A program made the translations under genes and the position numbers. A model generated the notes under the pieces. That model worked only from the letters and a program-made list of their open reading frames with translations, was not told where the DNA came from and did not search any database. From NCBI RefSeq assembly GCF_000427405.1, contig NZ_KE386491.1, positions 286,001 through 350,000 of the forward strand: a stretch of 64,000 nucleotides of DNA, given 5' to 3'. This DNA comes from Flectobacillus major DSM 103 (lineage in GTDB: Bacteria; Bacteroidota; Bacteroidia; Cytophagales; Spirosomataceae). Below, piece after piece: positions 1 through 9,400 of the stretch; the first letter of the stretch is position 1, and every line of letters begins with the position of its first letter.

Positions 1-730
1 CTTTTCCTTCGTTTGAGATCTTGATTTGATATAAATTATAAGCACCATCAATACTACTCAAAAAATAGAGAAGGCCATTTTTGCCCCACTGAGGTACAAT
101 ATCGTTGGTTTCAAACAAGGCCAACTTGTTGTAAGTCTTATTTTTGGTATCATAAATCCAAATCTCACGATTCGAGCTACCAGTGTAAGCTTGTCGAGCT
201 ACAGGGTTGATGTCGCCACGCACAAGAGCCATAAAACGGCCATCGGGCGAAAGGGTTGGCTCAAAACCTACAGCATCCAAAATACGAGACTCAGTACCAC
301 CTTTGGGCGAAATAGCATAAACTTCTAACGGTCGTTCTATTTGTTTGAACTCACGGCTTGTCGAAAACAATATTTTGTCGGGTTGAGTCCAGCTAGCAAT
401 ATTATCTTGGTTAGAATGAAAGGTAAGACGCTTGGGCAATCCGCCAGTTGTTGGCATAACAAAAATGTCGTTGTTGCCAAATCGACTGCCAGAGAAAGCG
501 ATTTGTTTGCCATCGGGGCTAAAAATAGGATTACTTTCGTAGGCTTCGTGAATTGTGAGTCGGGTTGCATTACCTCCTGTACTTGGTACTGTCCAGATGT
601 CGCCTTGATAAGAGAATGCCACAACCGAGCCATCGTTGTTGATACTTGGTTGGCGAAGTACTAACGGATTTTGCCCAAAAGTACTTCCTGCATATAGTAA
701 TGAAAAAATAAATAAAAACTGTTTTTTCAT
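1..730 (-). CDS. TolB/tricorn-like beta-propeller protein, N-terminal part (cut by window edge)
   Basis: The frame reads open from an ATG at 728-730 down to base 1 with no stop, about 243 residues, so the 3' part lies outside the window. The protein starts with a signal peptide (MKKQFLFIFSLLYAGSTFGQ) and continues with WD40-like/PD40 blades: FSYQGDIWTVPSTGG, then NPIFSPDGKQIAFSG with DIFVMPTTGG, later PTLSPDGRFMALVRG. These SPDG blades are typical of TolB and of the N-terminal propeller of tricorn-type S41 proteases. In Bacteroidota a start of this kind often belongs to a roughly 1,000-residue periplasmic S41 (tricorn-like) peptidase. That is an inference, because the PDZ and protease domains would lie beyond the edge. 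The gene follows the CDF exporter on the same strand after 131 bases. Confidence 0.8.
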   Translation of the reverse strand, partial: MKKQFLFIFSLLYAGSTFGQNPLVLRQPSINNDGSVVAFSYQGDIWTVPSTGGNATRLTIHEAYESNPIFSPDGKQIAFSGSRFGNNDIFVMPTTGGLPKRLTFHSNQDNIASWTQPDKILFSTSREFKQIERPLEVYAISPKGGTESRILDAVGFEPTLSPDGRFMALVRGDINPVARQAYTGSSNREIWIYDTKNKTYNKLALFETNDIVPQWGKNGLLYFLSSIDGAYNLYQIKISNEGK

Positions 731-861
731 AAAAAATGAAGGGTTTGATGAAGATTTAGCCCACAAATAAGCAATAAATTAGCTAAATCGTAAATTTTGG
801 GAAAACTATTCGCCCAACTGCACGGCAACTACTATGTTCGGGAGAATTCCCCAAAAAAGGT

Positions 862-1779
862 TTAACAGTGAAGCCAAGGGCATATTTCTCCTTCATTTTC
901 AAATTGTATAGTTGGATGCTGAACATTATAGCTAGATAATACCGATATAACTTGTTGTCGTAAAAAGCTATGGTTATGAGCTTGGGTATTGTCTATAACA
1001 AGATGAACAGTCAAGATATTAAAGCTTTCATTCAACCCCCAAATATGTAAATCATGTAGGCTTTTGATACCATCAATATCCAAAATCTGGTTTTTCAATT
1101 GTTCTTGAGGAACAGAATTGGGTACTGCTTCCAAAAAAATCATCATTGTTACCCTCAAATTACCAATAGCATTGTAACCGATAAATATTGCAATAGCAAT
1201 AGAAAGGAGAGGGTCTATCCAATAAAAATGAGTGTAATAAATCACAATTGAGCCAATCAAAATAGCAACCCATCCCAAAACATCCTCTAAAAGATGAAGC
1301 ATAATGGCTTGGCTATTGTGGCTATGAGTATGGCTATGTGAGTGGCCGGTATGGTGATGCGAATGATGATGGCCTTCATTTTTTTGTACTCTCCAAAATG
1401 CCAAACCATTGATAATAATGCCAATAATGGCCAAAACAAACATTCCCTTACTATCTACGACGCTAGGATTGAATAGTTTTTCGATAGCATTGATAAGCAT
1501 CAATATAGCTCCGACCAACAAAAAAGTAGATAATACTAATGCCGATAAAAGCGAAAAGCGTTTGTATCCAAATGAAAAAGTGCTATTGCGGCTTTTCAGA
1601 GATATTTTTTCCAAATAAATGCCTGTACCAATGGCCAAGCTATCGCCAAGGTCATGAAAAGCATCGGTTAAAATAGCTGTTGAATTGGTATAAATGCCAC
1701 CTAATAACTCGATAAAAGCAAAGCTGGTATTGAGCCAAAAGGCTATCGAAAGTCCTTTGTTGGTATGATGATGTGCCAT
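862..1779 (-). CDS. Cation diffusion facilitator (CDF) family metal exporter, zinc type
   Basis: Inner-membrane metal/proton antiporter of the CDF (CzcD/ZitB) family, 305 residues from the ATG at 1777-1779. An upstream in-frame TTG exists but adds only an unlikely leader. Six membrane spans are visible. The transport-site motifs are present: TDAFHDLGDS in span 2 and HLLEDVLG in span 5. A histidine-rich cytoplasmic loop of HHH, HSH and HTH runs lies between spans 4 and 5, as in zinc exporters. The C-terminal domain includes SLHDLHIWGL, the usual CDF dimerisation fold. It lies downstream of a Fur-family gene on the same strand, so the pair is probably one metal-responsive operon. Zinc is the likeliest substrate, though cobalt or cadmium cannot be excluded. 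Confidence 0.93.
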   Translation of the reverse strand: MAHHHTNKGLSIAFWLNTSFAFIELLGGIYTNSTAILTDAFHDLGDSLAIGTGIYLEKISLKSRNSTFSFGYKRFSLLSALVLSTFLLVGAILMLINAIEKLFNPSVVDSKGMFVLAIIGIIINGLAFWRVQKNEGHHHSHHHTGHSHSHTHSHNSQAIMLHLLEDVLGWVAILIGSIVIYYTHFYWIDPLLSIAIAIFIGYNAIGNLRVTMMIFLEAVPNSVPQEQLKNQILDIDGIKSLHDLHIWGLNESFNILTVHLVIDNTQAHNHSFLRQQVISVLSSYNVQHPTIQFENEGEICPWLHC

Positions 1780-1847
1780 GTCTATGTTGATTTTTGAGTG
1801 ATACAACAAAAGTATCAACCTAGACTATGCAATGCTATTGCAATGTT

Positions 1848-2264
1848 TTATGAGCGACAATTTTCGCAAATACCACGAGCCATTACGCTTAGTTCTTCAA
1901 GCTGGAAGTTGTGAGGAATATCGACCACTGGAATAGAAATTTTGGGTAAACAAAAGGTATTCTGGCAGGCTGTGCAATAAAAATGAAGGTGGGTATCAGT
2001 GTGGGCATTTTCATGACAGCTATCCGAGCAAATGGCGTATTTGGTAGAATGTCCGTCGTTGACACTATGGATAAGTCCTTTTTTCTCAAAAGTTTTGAGG
2101 GTACGATAAAGCGTAATTCGGTCAGAATGTTCAAACTCCTTTTCTAAAATAGTTAGCGAAACGGCTGCATTTTGCTGTAGCAAAAAATCCAATACCAACA
2201 ATCGCATTGCTGTGGGATTGATTTGTTTGGCATTTAGGGTTATTTCTAAAGATTTACTGTCCAT
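1848..2264 (-). CDS. Fur-family transcriptional regulator (Zur-like by context)
   Basis: Metal-dependent DNA-binding repressor of the Fur superfamily, 138 residues, the usual length. The N-terminal winged helix carries the recognition segment DRITLYRTLKTFEKKGLI around residues 48-66. The C-terminal half has a HENAHTDTHLHFYC metal region, a CTAC pair and a final CENC pair, matching the structural zinc site and the sensory site of Fur/Zur proteins. The CDF exporter gene begins 68 bases beyond the stop, which suggests control of zinc export or general zinc homeostasis. Zur normally represses uptake, so a link to an exporter is somewhat unusual. Fur, PerR or Zur specificity cannot be assigned from sequence alone. 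Confidence 0.88.
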   Translation of the reverse strand: MDSKSLEITLNAKQINPTAMRLLVLDFLLQQNAAVSLTILEKEFEHSDRITLYRTLKTFEKKGLIHSVNDGHSTKYAICSDSCHENAHTDTHLHFYCTACQNTFCLPKISIPVVDIPHNFQLEELSVMARGICENCRS

Positions 2265-2273
2265 TCTAGTATA

Positions 2274-2307
2274 TTGATAGAGAAAGCAATGCTACTTTCT
2301 CTATCAA
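2274..2307 (-). terminator. Perfect 13-bp inverted repeat between aminotransferase stop and fur start
   Basis: TTGATAGAGAAAG at 2274-2286 pairs perfectly with CTTTCTCTATCAA at 2295-2307 around an 8-base loop. It sits in the 50-base gap between the class IV aminotransferase stop and the fur start codon, both on the minus strand. No strong U-run follows it, so it may be a weak terminator or an operator for autoregulation. It does not resemble the classical Fur-box consensus. Confidence 0.5.
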
Positions 2308-2314
2308 ATTTATA

Positions 2315-3133
2315 TCAGCTTTGTTGTTCGTATTGTAAGAACAAATTTTGGAGCTGTTTTGTCACAGGGCCGATTTGTCCTTGATTAAAAACCGTGTCAT
2401 CTGTTTGGCTAATAGCTACAATCCTTTTGGTACTTCCTGTTGTAAATACTTCATCGGCTTCGAGGTATTCTTGGAGAGATACATCTCTTTCCTGAACCTC
2501 AAAGTGCTGCGAAGCCAATTGAATCACGTGTTTACGGGTAATACCAAATAACGCACCTTCTTTGGGAGTTACGATGATATTGTTTTTGACAATAAAGATA
2601 TTACTTCTTGACGATTCCGACACAATTCCTTCATGATGGTACAACAGATCGTCGGCTTGTGCGGCTTTCATTTGTGGAATAGCCCGAATCGGTACAATAT
2701 AACTAAGCGTTTTAATTTCAGGAATTTCTCGTTTGTAATTCATACTCAGCAATTTGAGTCCTTTATGAGGGTCTTTAAACTCAAAAGGTTTACCTATTAC
2801 AACAAGGTTTGAGGGTTGTGTAGGCGTGTAGCCATCGGGCGAATACCCACCCGTAAGAATCATTTTAATACCCAAAAGAGGATAAGGGTTCAAACGAATC
2901 GTTTCTAAAATGATTTCCCGAAGTTTTTCTCGTGATTCAGGAATAGGTAAGCCCATGAGTCGAGCCGAATTTTCAAAGCGGTCGAGGTGGTCTTCGATAA
3001 AAATCGGTTTTCCCTCAATAGCCCTAAAAAAGTCAAAAATACCATAACCTCGCAACAACGCTAAGTCAGTTACATGAATACGAGCTTCTTCGGCTTTTTC
3101 AAAACTACCGTTGACGTAAATATATTCTTGCAT
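2315..3133 (-). CDS. Class IV aminotransferase (IlvE / D-amino acid transaminase / PabC fold)
   Basis: PLP enzyme of fold type IV, 272 residues from the ATG at 3131-3133. The N-terminus (YIYVNGSFEKAEEARIHVTD, then LLRGYGIFDFFR) and HLDRFENSARLMGLP are family hallmarks. The Schiff-base lysine is expected in PEIKTLSYI, and E-x-S-x-S-N occurs in GIVSESSRSNIFIV with a phosphate-binding GITRKHVIQLA segment near the C-terminus. The family covers branched-chain aminotransferase, D-amino-acid transaminase and aminodeoxychorismate lyase. The 272-residue length fits the D-AAT/PabC branch better than IlvE (about 300-360), but the exact substrate is undecided. No biosynthetic neighbour helps. Confidence 0.85.
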   Translation of the reverse strand: MQEYIYVNGSFEKAEEARIHVTDLALLRGYGIFDFFRAIEGKPIFIEDHLDRFENSARLMGLPIPESREKLREIILETIRLNPYPLLGIKMILTGGYSPDGYTPTQPSNLVVIGKPFEFKDPHKGLKLLSMNYKREIPEIKTLSYIVPIRAIPQMKAAQADDLLYHHEGIVSESSRSNIFIVKNNIIVTPKEGALFGITRKHVIQLASQHFEVQERDVSLQEYLEADEVFTTGSTKRIVAISQTDDTVFNQGQIGPVTKQLQNLFLQYEQQS

Positions 3134-3249
3134 AATCAATAACAGAATGAAATTTTACTAATTAAGTAAGTGTACAAAATATATAATAAGCTAGTTGAAA
3201 GTGCTGAGTTTTGAGATTAAATTTAAAAACCCAAGACTATTATGTAAAA

Positions 3250-4107
3250 TTAAACTTCATTGACAGGCTCGTCGAGGCGACGTAGCGAAACATGGGCATG
3301 AAAAATACTTTGGGCACTACCTCTAAACGCCCCATGAATAGGAGATACCAATGCAGGCAAAGCCGACGCTGCCAAAGGAATATGCCGTCCCGACACCAAA
3401 CAGTTTTGGGTAGGGTCATAACCTCGCCAGCCACCACCAGGCAAATAGACATTGACCCAAGCGTGCAAATATTGAGGTTGTGAAGGGTCGCTAAAGTAGT
3501 AGCCACTCACAAATTTGGCTGCAATACCCAGCGAGCGGCACATAGCCATAAACAATACACTATAGTCTCGGCACGAGCCTCTTCTTTCTAAAAGTGTTAT
3601 TTCGGGCGAATAAGGGGCTCCTTCTTCACGGATTTCGTAGGCAAAGCCATGAATAAATGTATTAAGTTCTGACAAAAAGCTGTTGGTATCCCAGTTGACA
3701 CTGGCAGCAATTTGCCGAGCAGTTTGGTCTACCAAAGTAGTAACGCCCGTTCTACCCAAATACGCCTGCAAAGAATCATGCAAATCGCCAGCGTATTTGA
3801 TAGGAAGCTTACTTGATTCAAAGGGGTGATAAATAAACGAATAGGGATTATATTCTGTGATTTCTATTTGAGAAACCGCCTTGATATGCAAATGGTTAGT
3901 TTTCTTGCTAAAAAAAGCAATTTGTTGAATATTATCGGCCGAATCGATATTTTTCGATACAAAGTCTGGGGTAGGGCTTATATCAAGCGAGTAGCTATTG
4001 GCTTTCAGATAAGGCCCCAGCTTGGGGTGCATATACAAATAATGCGGTTCAAGCCAAACTTCGCCTGTGTAATCGTAAAGCAACTCATGGACAATTTCGA
4101 TATTCAT
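3250..4107 (-). CDS. Transglutaminase-like cysteine peptidase of the Anbu neighbourhood
   Basis: 285-residue papain-fold protein with two parts: an N-terminal beta domain (bacterial transglutaminase-like N-terminal type, residues 1-100) and a transglutaminase core. The catalytic triad is visible: C179 in RRGSCRDYSVLFM, H215 in QYLHAWVNV and D231 in GWRGYDPTQN. There is no signal peptide, so it is probably cytoplasmic. It follows the Anbu peptidase and alpha-E genes on the same strand (gaps of 137 and 156 bases). That is the gene neighbourhood described for Anbu, in which transglutaminases are thought to cleave or remodel a peptide modification made by an ATP-grasp ligase. The substrate is unknown. 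Confidence 0.9.
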   Translation of the reverse strand: MNIEIVHELLYDYTGEVWLEPHYLYMHPKLGPYLKANSYSLDISPTPDFVSKNIDSADNIQQIAFFSKKTNHLHIKAVSQIEITEYNPYSFIYHPFESSKLPIKYAGDLHDSLQAYLGRTGVTTLVDQTARQIAASVNWDTNSFLSELNTFIHGFAYEIREEGAPYSPEITLLERRGSCRDYSVLFMAMCRSLGIAAKFVSGYYFSDPSQPQYLHAWVNVYLPGGGWRGYDPTQNCLVSGRHIPLAASALPALVSPIHGAFRGSAQSIFHAHVSLRRLDEPVNEV

Positions 4108-4244
4108 AACTTTGTTTGTTGATATACTAATGCTGAGGAATAGTAGGGTATTTAGCTATAAAAGAGTAAAACACAAGAGAAAAGAAAATTTCCCCAGTAT
4201 TTTACTCTTTTAAGAGCAAATGCCAATGCTAATCAAAAAATAGC

Positions 4245-4982
4245 TTATGCTGTAGTTAGCACAGATTTTTCGAGTATGGTTTGAACCCAATCGTCAGATA
4301 ATTTATCAACTGATTCTTTGAGTAATGCGTTCCACTGTTTGGTTACTAAATCCATTTCTTCTTTACCCAATCGGTGTTCGATTAGGTGAAAGCTATTGTT
4401 TTGATACACAATTACATCAATCGGATAGTCAACGTCGCTGGCACTTACTTGTGTAGCATCAAACGACAAGAAACCCAATTTTAAGGCCTCTTCAAGTGGA
4501 GTTTCGTAAGTTAAGCTACGGTTTAGCAAGGGTTTTCCATAATTAGAGTTACCAATAATTTGATAACGCAAGCCTTCGTTGATTTCAATCCAGTTACCTT
4601 CAGGAAACACCAAATACAATTTATGCTCATCATCTTTGGCCATCTGGCCGCCAATAATAGAGTGTAAGTTGAAGTGGTATCCTTCCGATTTCAACATTTC
4701 CTTATCCTCTTTGGCTACTTTTCGGAGCATATCGCCAAAGGCATTAACAGCCTCGTACATATAATCGAAAGTAACACCTTGTTCTTCGGTCAAACGATTG
4801 AAATAGGTAATAGATTTGTCACGAACAGAACGAAGCCCCGCTGTCATAATAAACAACGAATGCTTTCCTACTTCATGCACAGATACCTTTTTGTTTGAAT
4901 ATACCTCTGTACCCGCCGTAATACGAGTATCAGCAATGGCTATAAGTCCTCCACGAACTTTAATTCCTAAGCAATATGTCAT
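4245..4982 (-). CDS. Anbu: proteasome beta-subunit-like Ntn peptidase
   Basis: 245-residue member of the bacterial proteasome-related Anbu family. I chose the ATG at 4980-4982 over an in-frame TTG six bases upstream because removal of this Met exposes threonine as the N-terminal nucleophile (mature start TYCLGIKV). Counting from that Thr1, Asp17 falls in IAIADTR and a lysine pair (KK, 30-31) sits near the position of the proteasomal Lys33, so the Ntn-hydrolase active site looks intact. GLRSVRDKS and the central GYHFNLHSIIGGQ strands follow the proteasome beta fold. Anbu forms open helical or ring-like assemblies without a dedicated unfoldase. The gene lies between alpha-E and transglutaminase genes on the same strand. 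Confidence 0.9.
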   Translation of the reverse strand: MTYCLGIKVRGGLIAIADTRITAGTEVYSNKKVSVHEVGKHSLFIMTAGLRSVRDKSITYFNRLTEEQGVTFDYMYEAVNAFGDMLRKVAKEDKEMLKSEGYHFNLHSIIGGQMAKDDEHKLYLVFPEGNWIEINEGLRYQIIGNSNYGKPLLNRSLTYETPLEEALKLGFLSFDATQVSASDVDYPIDVIVYQNNSFHLIEHRLGKEEMDLVTKQWNALLKESVDKLSDDWVQTILEKSVLTTA

Positions 4983-5138
4983 TTGCAAATTTATGGGTGT
5001 TTAATACGAAGTAGGTGGCTTTTGGGGTTAACAACGAATTCTTAATATACTACAATCGCCTGCCTATCAATGTTTAGTGATTATGTTTCAATGCAAAGAT
5101 AAAAAAAGCTGAACACTAAGCACTAATACTATTAAGTA

Positions 5139-6107
5139 TTATTCACTAACAACAGGTTTTAAATCAAAATAAGTATTAAAAATAGCTCTTCCTACGCCAT
5201 TGTTTTTTGTTTGAAAGTCGTCGAGATATTGATGTAACCCTTTATCAAAAATATCATCAATTTCTGTAAACTCAACCTCCGAACGCAGCTTACTTAATGC
5301 TTTTTCTGCTAAATTAGAATAGCTATTAGTAATAGGTGAACCCGAAACTTCGTAAAGCGATAGCTCGGCCTGACGCAAACAGTGCATTACCGAACGAGGG
5401 AATTTTTTGTCTAACAGCAAAAATTCTACGATACTAGTAGGGTTCATGACGGGGTATTGCTGACGAAACATATTATAAGCACTTACCGAACGTAATACCG
5501 CCGACCAAAGCATTAGGTCGAGGGGCGAGCCCACAGCCTCAACACCCGGTAAAAGCGTAAAGTATTTTACATCCAAAAAGCGGGTTGTTTTGTCGGCTCT
5601 TTCCAAGAGCCTGCCCAACCGCCCAAAATGCCAGCCCTCGCCACGAGTAATTGTAGAGTCTACAATCCCATAAAATAATTGGCTTCCTGTTTTAATATTT
5701 TCCAAAAAGCCTTGATACTGTGAAAGTTCCCACGATTTACTTTCATGTACCGCATTTTTTACTGTCCAGTAAATCTGATTTACATACTCCCACATTTCTT
5801 TAGAGATACTCTCCCGAATGGTTCTTGCATTTTCACGAGCATTCATTAAGCACGACAAAATCGAGTTGGGATTGCGTACATCGAAAGCCATAAAGTGCAG
5901 AATGTTTTCACGGGTAGGCTCGTCGTAATGCTCTTGAAAAATAAAATGATCTGCGGTTGCAATAATCAAAGGCTCCCATTGTTCAGGCACATCAGGAGGC
6001 AGATCTAAGGCCAAGTTGAAGTTTACAGAAATAAAACGGGCATAGTTATCGGCACGCTCAATGTACCGGTTCATCCAATAAATAGAATTTGCAACTCGAC
6101 TCAGCAT
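5139..6107 (-). CDS. Alpha-E domain protein (DUF403)
   Basis: 322 residues and almost entirely alpha-helical. The N-terminus MLSRVANSIYWMNRYIERAD is the hallmark of the alpha-E family, with later conserved segments ENARTIRESISKEMWEYVNQ, GWHFGRLGRLLERADKTTR and PRSVMHCLRQAE. Alpha-E proteins are found almost only beside circularly permuted ATP-grasp ligases, transglutaminases and Anbu peptidases, and probably scaffold or assist that peptide-tagging system. It is first in a three-gene minus-strand block. The expected ATP-grasp gene is not upstream, since the SusC gene diverges there. Its biochemical role is unknown. Confidence 0.9.
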   Translation of the reverse strand: MLSRVANSIYWMNRYIERADNYARFISVNFNLALDLPPDVPEQWEPLIIATADHFIFQEHYDEPTRENILHFMAFDVRNPNSILSCLMNARENARTIRESISKEMWEYVNQIYWTVKNAVHESKSWELSQYQGFLENIKTGSQLFYGIVDSTITRGEGWHFGRLGRLLERADKTTRFLDVKYFTLLPGVEAVGSPLDLMLWSAVLRSVSAYNMFRQQYPVMNPTSIVEFLLLDKKFPRSVMHCLRQAELSLYEVSGSPITNSYSNLAEKALSKLRSEVEFTEIDDIFDKGLHQYLDDFQTKNNGVGRAIFNTYFDLKPVVSE

Positions 6108-6470
6108 AAGTTCTAGGATTAAGTTGAAAAATTGTTTTTGTTCAAAAGAAAGAGTGAATTCGTTCTTAGGTATAAATGCTTAATTGTTCTAAAATAAGAT
6201 AATTATTCCAAATAAAATTACCCTTATTTTCTAATTATACAATATTTATTTTGTAAAAATATGTTTTTTGCAAAATATTTCACTTGTGTATTGTACATAG
6301 TCGTTATAAATTTAGACTTTTCTTTGGTATAACAAATAAGCATTTAGAAACATTTTTTTTATCAAAGAATTAGAAAGTAAACAATATTTTGTATTTTTAG
6401 TTAATTACAATAGAGAAATTGGTCAAAAGCCAAATTCCACTTTTATTTATTAACCTTTTCTAAAATTCAC
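6108..6470. other. Intergenic region between divergent alpha-E and SusC genes
   Basis: A 363-base, very AT-rich spacer that must hold promoters for both directions. I see several near matches to the Bacteroidota -7 element (for example TATTTTG near 6388 and TAAATTTA near 6308) but no exact TAnnTTTG with a -33 partner. No open frame or strong hairpin is evident. Confidence 0.4.
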
Positions 6471-9400
6471 ATGAGAAAATTTTTACTGCTAACTGTCCTG
6501 TTGGTAATAGGACACTGTGGGCTTACTTTTGCCCAAGACAAAGTGGTGACAGGTAAAGTCACTGATGGAAAAGACGGTTCTCCCTTACCAGGTGTAAGTA
6601 TTGCTGTGAAAGGCACAACCAAAGGTACTACTTCTGATGGTGCTGGGGTCTTTAAGGTAAATGCCGCCGACAATGCTGTTTTGATCATAAGCTTTGTTGG
6701 ATATTCTACACAAGAAATCAAAATTGGTAATCGTTCTGTTGTCAATGCATCTCTCTTTGAAAATGTCAATCAACTTTCTGAAGTAGTAGTTACGGGGCTT
6801 GCCACGAGTGTCAAGCGTTCTAATCTTGCCAATGCTGTTTCTACGATTTCGGGTTCTCAACTCACTGGTACAACTTCGCCAATTACAACCGATGGAGCTT
6901 TGTACGGTAAAATGACAGGGGTAAATATCCAGTCAAACTCGTCTGTGCCAGGTGGTGGTTTTTCTATGCAGATGCGTGGGGTTTCTACCTTGGGGGCATC
7001 GGCTGCACAGCCTTTGTTTATTGTTGATGGTGTATATATCGACAACAGCCAGTTCTCGAATGGTCGCTCACAAGCCAATAAGGCTACTGGAGGGTCGTCG
7101 TCGAGCCCACAAGATAACAACGCCAACCGTTTGGCCGACTTAAACCCCGACGATATAGAAAATATTGAAGTATTGAAAGGTGCTTCTGCGGCCGCTATTT
7201 ATGGTACTCGTGCCAATGCTGGGGTAGTAATTATTACGACTAAGCGTGGCAAAGGAGGAAAAACCAAAATTTCATTTGGCCAAGACCTTGGCTATTCTGA
7301 AGCATGGCGTTTTTATGGCGGTGCCGATTGGACAGCCGAAAAACTAACCAACTATTTTAGTGCAGCCGATGTACCATTGTTAGAAGCCGCCAAAGCTTCG
7401 GGGAAGTATTATAATTATGAAAAGGAAATTTATGGTGGAAAAGGAATCATCAGAAACTCACGTTTGAGCTTGACTGGTGGCGACGATAAAACAAAGTTTT
7501 ATGTAAATGGTAGTTTATCTGATGAAACAGGTATTATCAAAAATACAGGATTTACCCGAGCTTCTGTTCGTGCCAATATCGACCACAAAATTACCAAATG
7601 GCTTGATTTTGGTATTAGTACCAACTATATATTCTCAAACAACGACAGAGGTTGGACAGGTAACGACAACTCTAACGTAAACTACGGTTATAGCTTGGCA
7701 TACACACGTCCTTATATTAATTTGTATCCAGATGCCAATGGTAATTATCCAGACAACCAAGCAAGTGTTGGTGAAAATCCTTTGGCTATTAGAGACCGTG
7801 CTGTCAATAACCAAAAAGTAAATAGATTACTTCAAGGTTTTAATGTGAACCTTCGCTTGTTGAATAGAGAAAGCACTTCATTGACAGTGAAATTTAATGG
7901 TGGTTTGGATTACCAAAACGGTTTTGCTACGATTTATCTACCTTCTGATTTACAATCGCAACGTGCAGAAGCTAACCCAGGCTTTGCTCAGGATACTCGT
8001 ACAGAGGTAACCAATACCAACTGGCAAGTGGCTGGGGTTTTTACCAAATCATTGATGAATTCAAAATTAAATTTAACCACTTCAGCGGGTGTAGTGAGTC
8101 TTTCAAAAGATGTGCGTTTAACTTATACACGTGGTACTGGCTTGCCAGCAGGTATTTCAAACCCTGGTGCCGCTAAAGTAGTGTCGTCTATTCCTGAATA
8201 CCAAAAAAATAAAGATATTGGTATTTTTGCCCAACAAGAAGTAAACTTCAACGACCAAGTAATTGTGGCAGGAGGTATCCGTTTCGATAAATCTACGCTC
8301 AATGGTGAGTTTGACAAATACTATGCTTTCCCAAGAGGTTCGGTGGCTGTTAATGTATCTAAATTTGATTTCTTCAAAGTAGACGCTATCAATCAATTAA
8401 AATTCCGTTTAGCTTATGGCGAAACAGGGGGTGTACCTAACTGGGGTATTCCATTCAACCAATTGCTTACTGTAGGTACTGGTGGACAAGGTGGCTTGGT
8501 ATTAAGTACAACAGGTGGTAACGCCAAAATCAAACCTGAAACAGCAACAGAATTGGAGGGTGGGCTTGATTTTGGTTTGTTCAACAACCGTGTTACAGGC
8601 GAATTTACTTTGTATAAAAAGAAAGTATTCGACTTGATTCAACCACTTACTTTGGCACCAACTACGGGTTTGACTTCTATTCAAACCAACTTGGCCGACT
8701 TAGAAAACGTTGGTATGGAAATTTCATTAGGAGCTGACATCATCAGAAGAGAAAATTTCACTTGGTTTTTCCGCCCAATGTATTGGTATAACCGCTCAAA
8801 AATTACACGTCTCGAAATTCCTGAGCGTTTGACAGGTGGTTTTGGGGCAACTTTTGGTCAATGGCGTGTAAAAGGCCCTTCAAATGGGGTTTATTATTCT
8901 CCAACCGAAATTGTTGGGCAGCCTCGTACAGACCCTGCTGACCCTACGTCTTGGACATCTTATGGTGACCAACAACCAAAATTCGAAATGTCGTTTGATA
9001 ACAAGATTACTTTCTTAAAAAACTTTGAATTCTCGGCGTTATTTCACTGGAAAAAAGACTACACTATCGTGAGTTTGTCACGTGTATTGTGGGATGAAGG
9101 AGGGAATACTTCCGACTGGAATAGCACAAGCTTAGGATTAGGAAGCGACGGTAAACCTGCAACAGGCTCGAATGTAGTGCCTAATGGTATTGCTCGTCAA
9201 AATGTAAATGGTGTTGGACAAGAAGGTTATAACCCTTCATTGGTAAGCTATTTGCGTTTGCGTGAAGTGGCTTTATACTATAGAATTCCTAAAGCCACTA
9301 TTAAAAAGGCTTTTGCTGGAGTTGTAGAGAACATCAAAGTGGGGGTTTCGGGTAATAACGTTATTACCTGGACTAACTACAAAGCGGGTTATGACCCTGA

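Noticed and set aside
341..664. Plus-strand frame of 107 codons opposite the beta-propeller gene
   Set aside because: It is antisense to a frame with a signal peptide and clear SPDG propeller blades, and shows no domain of its own.
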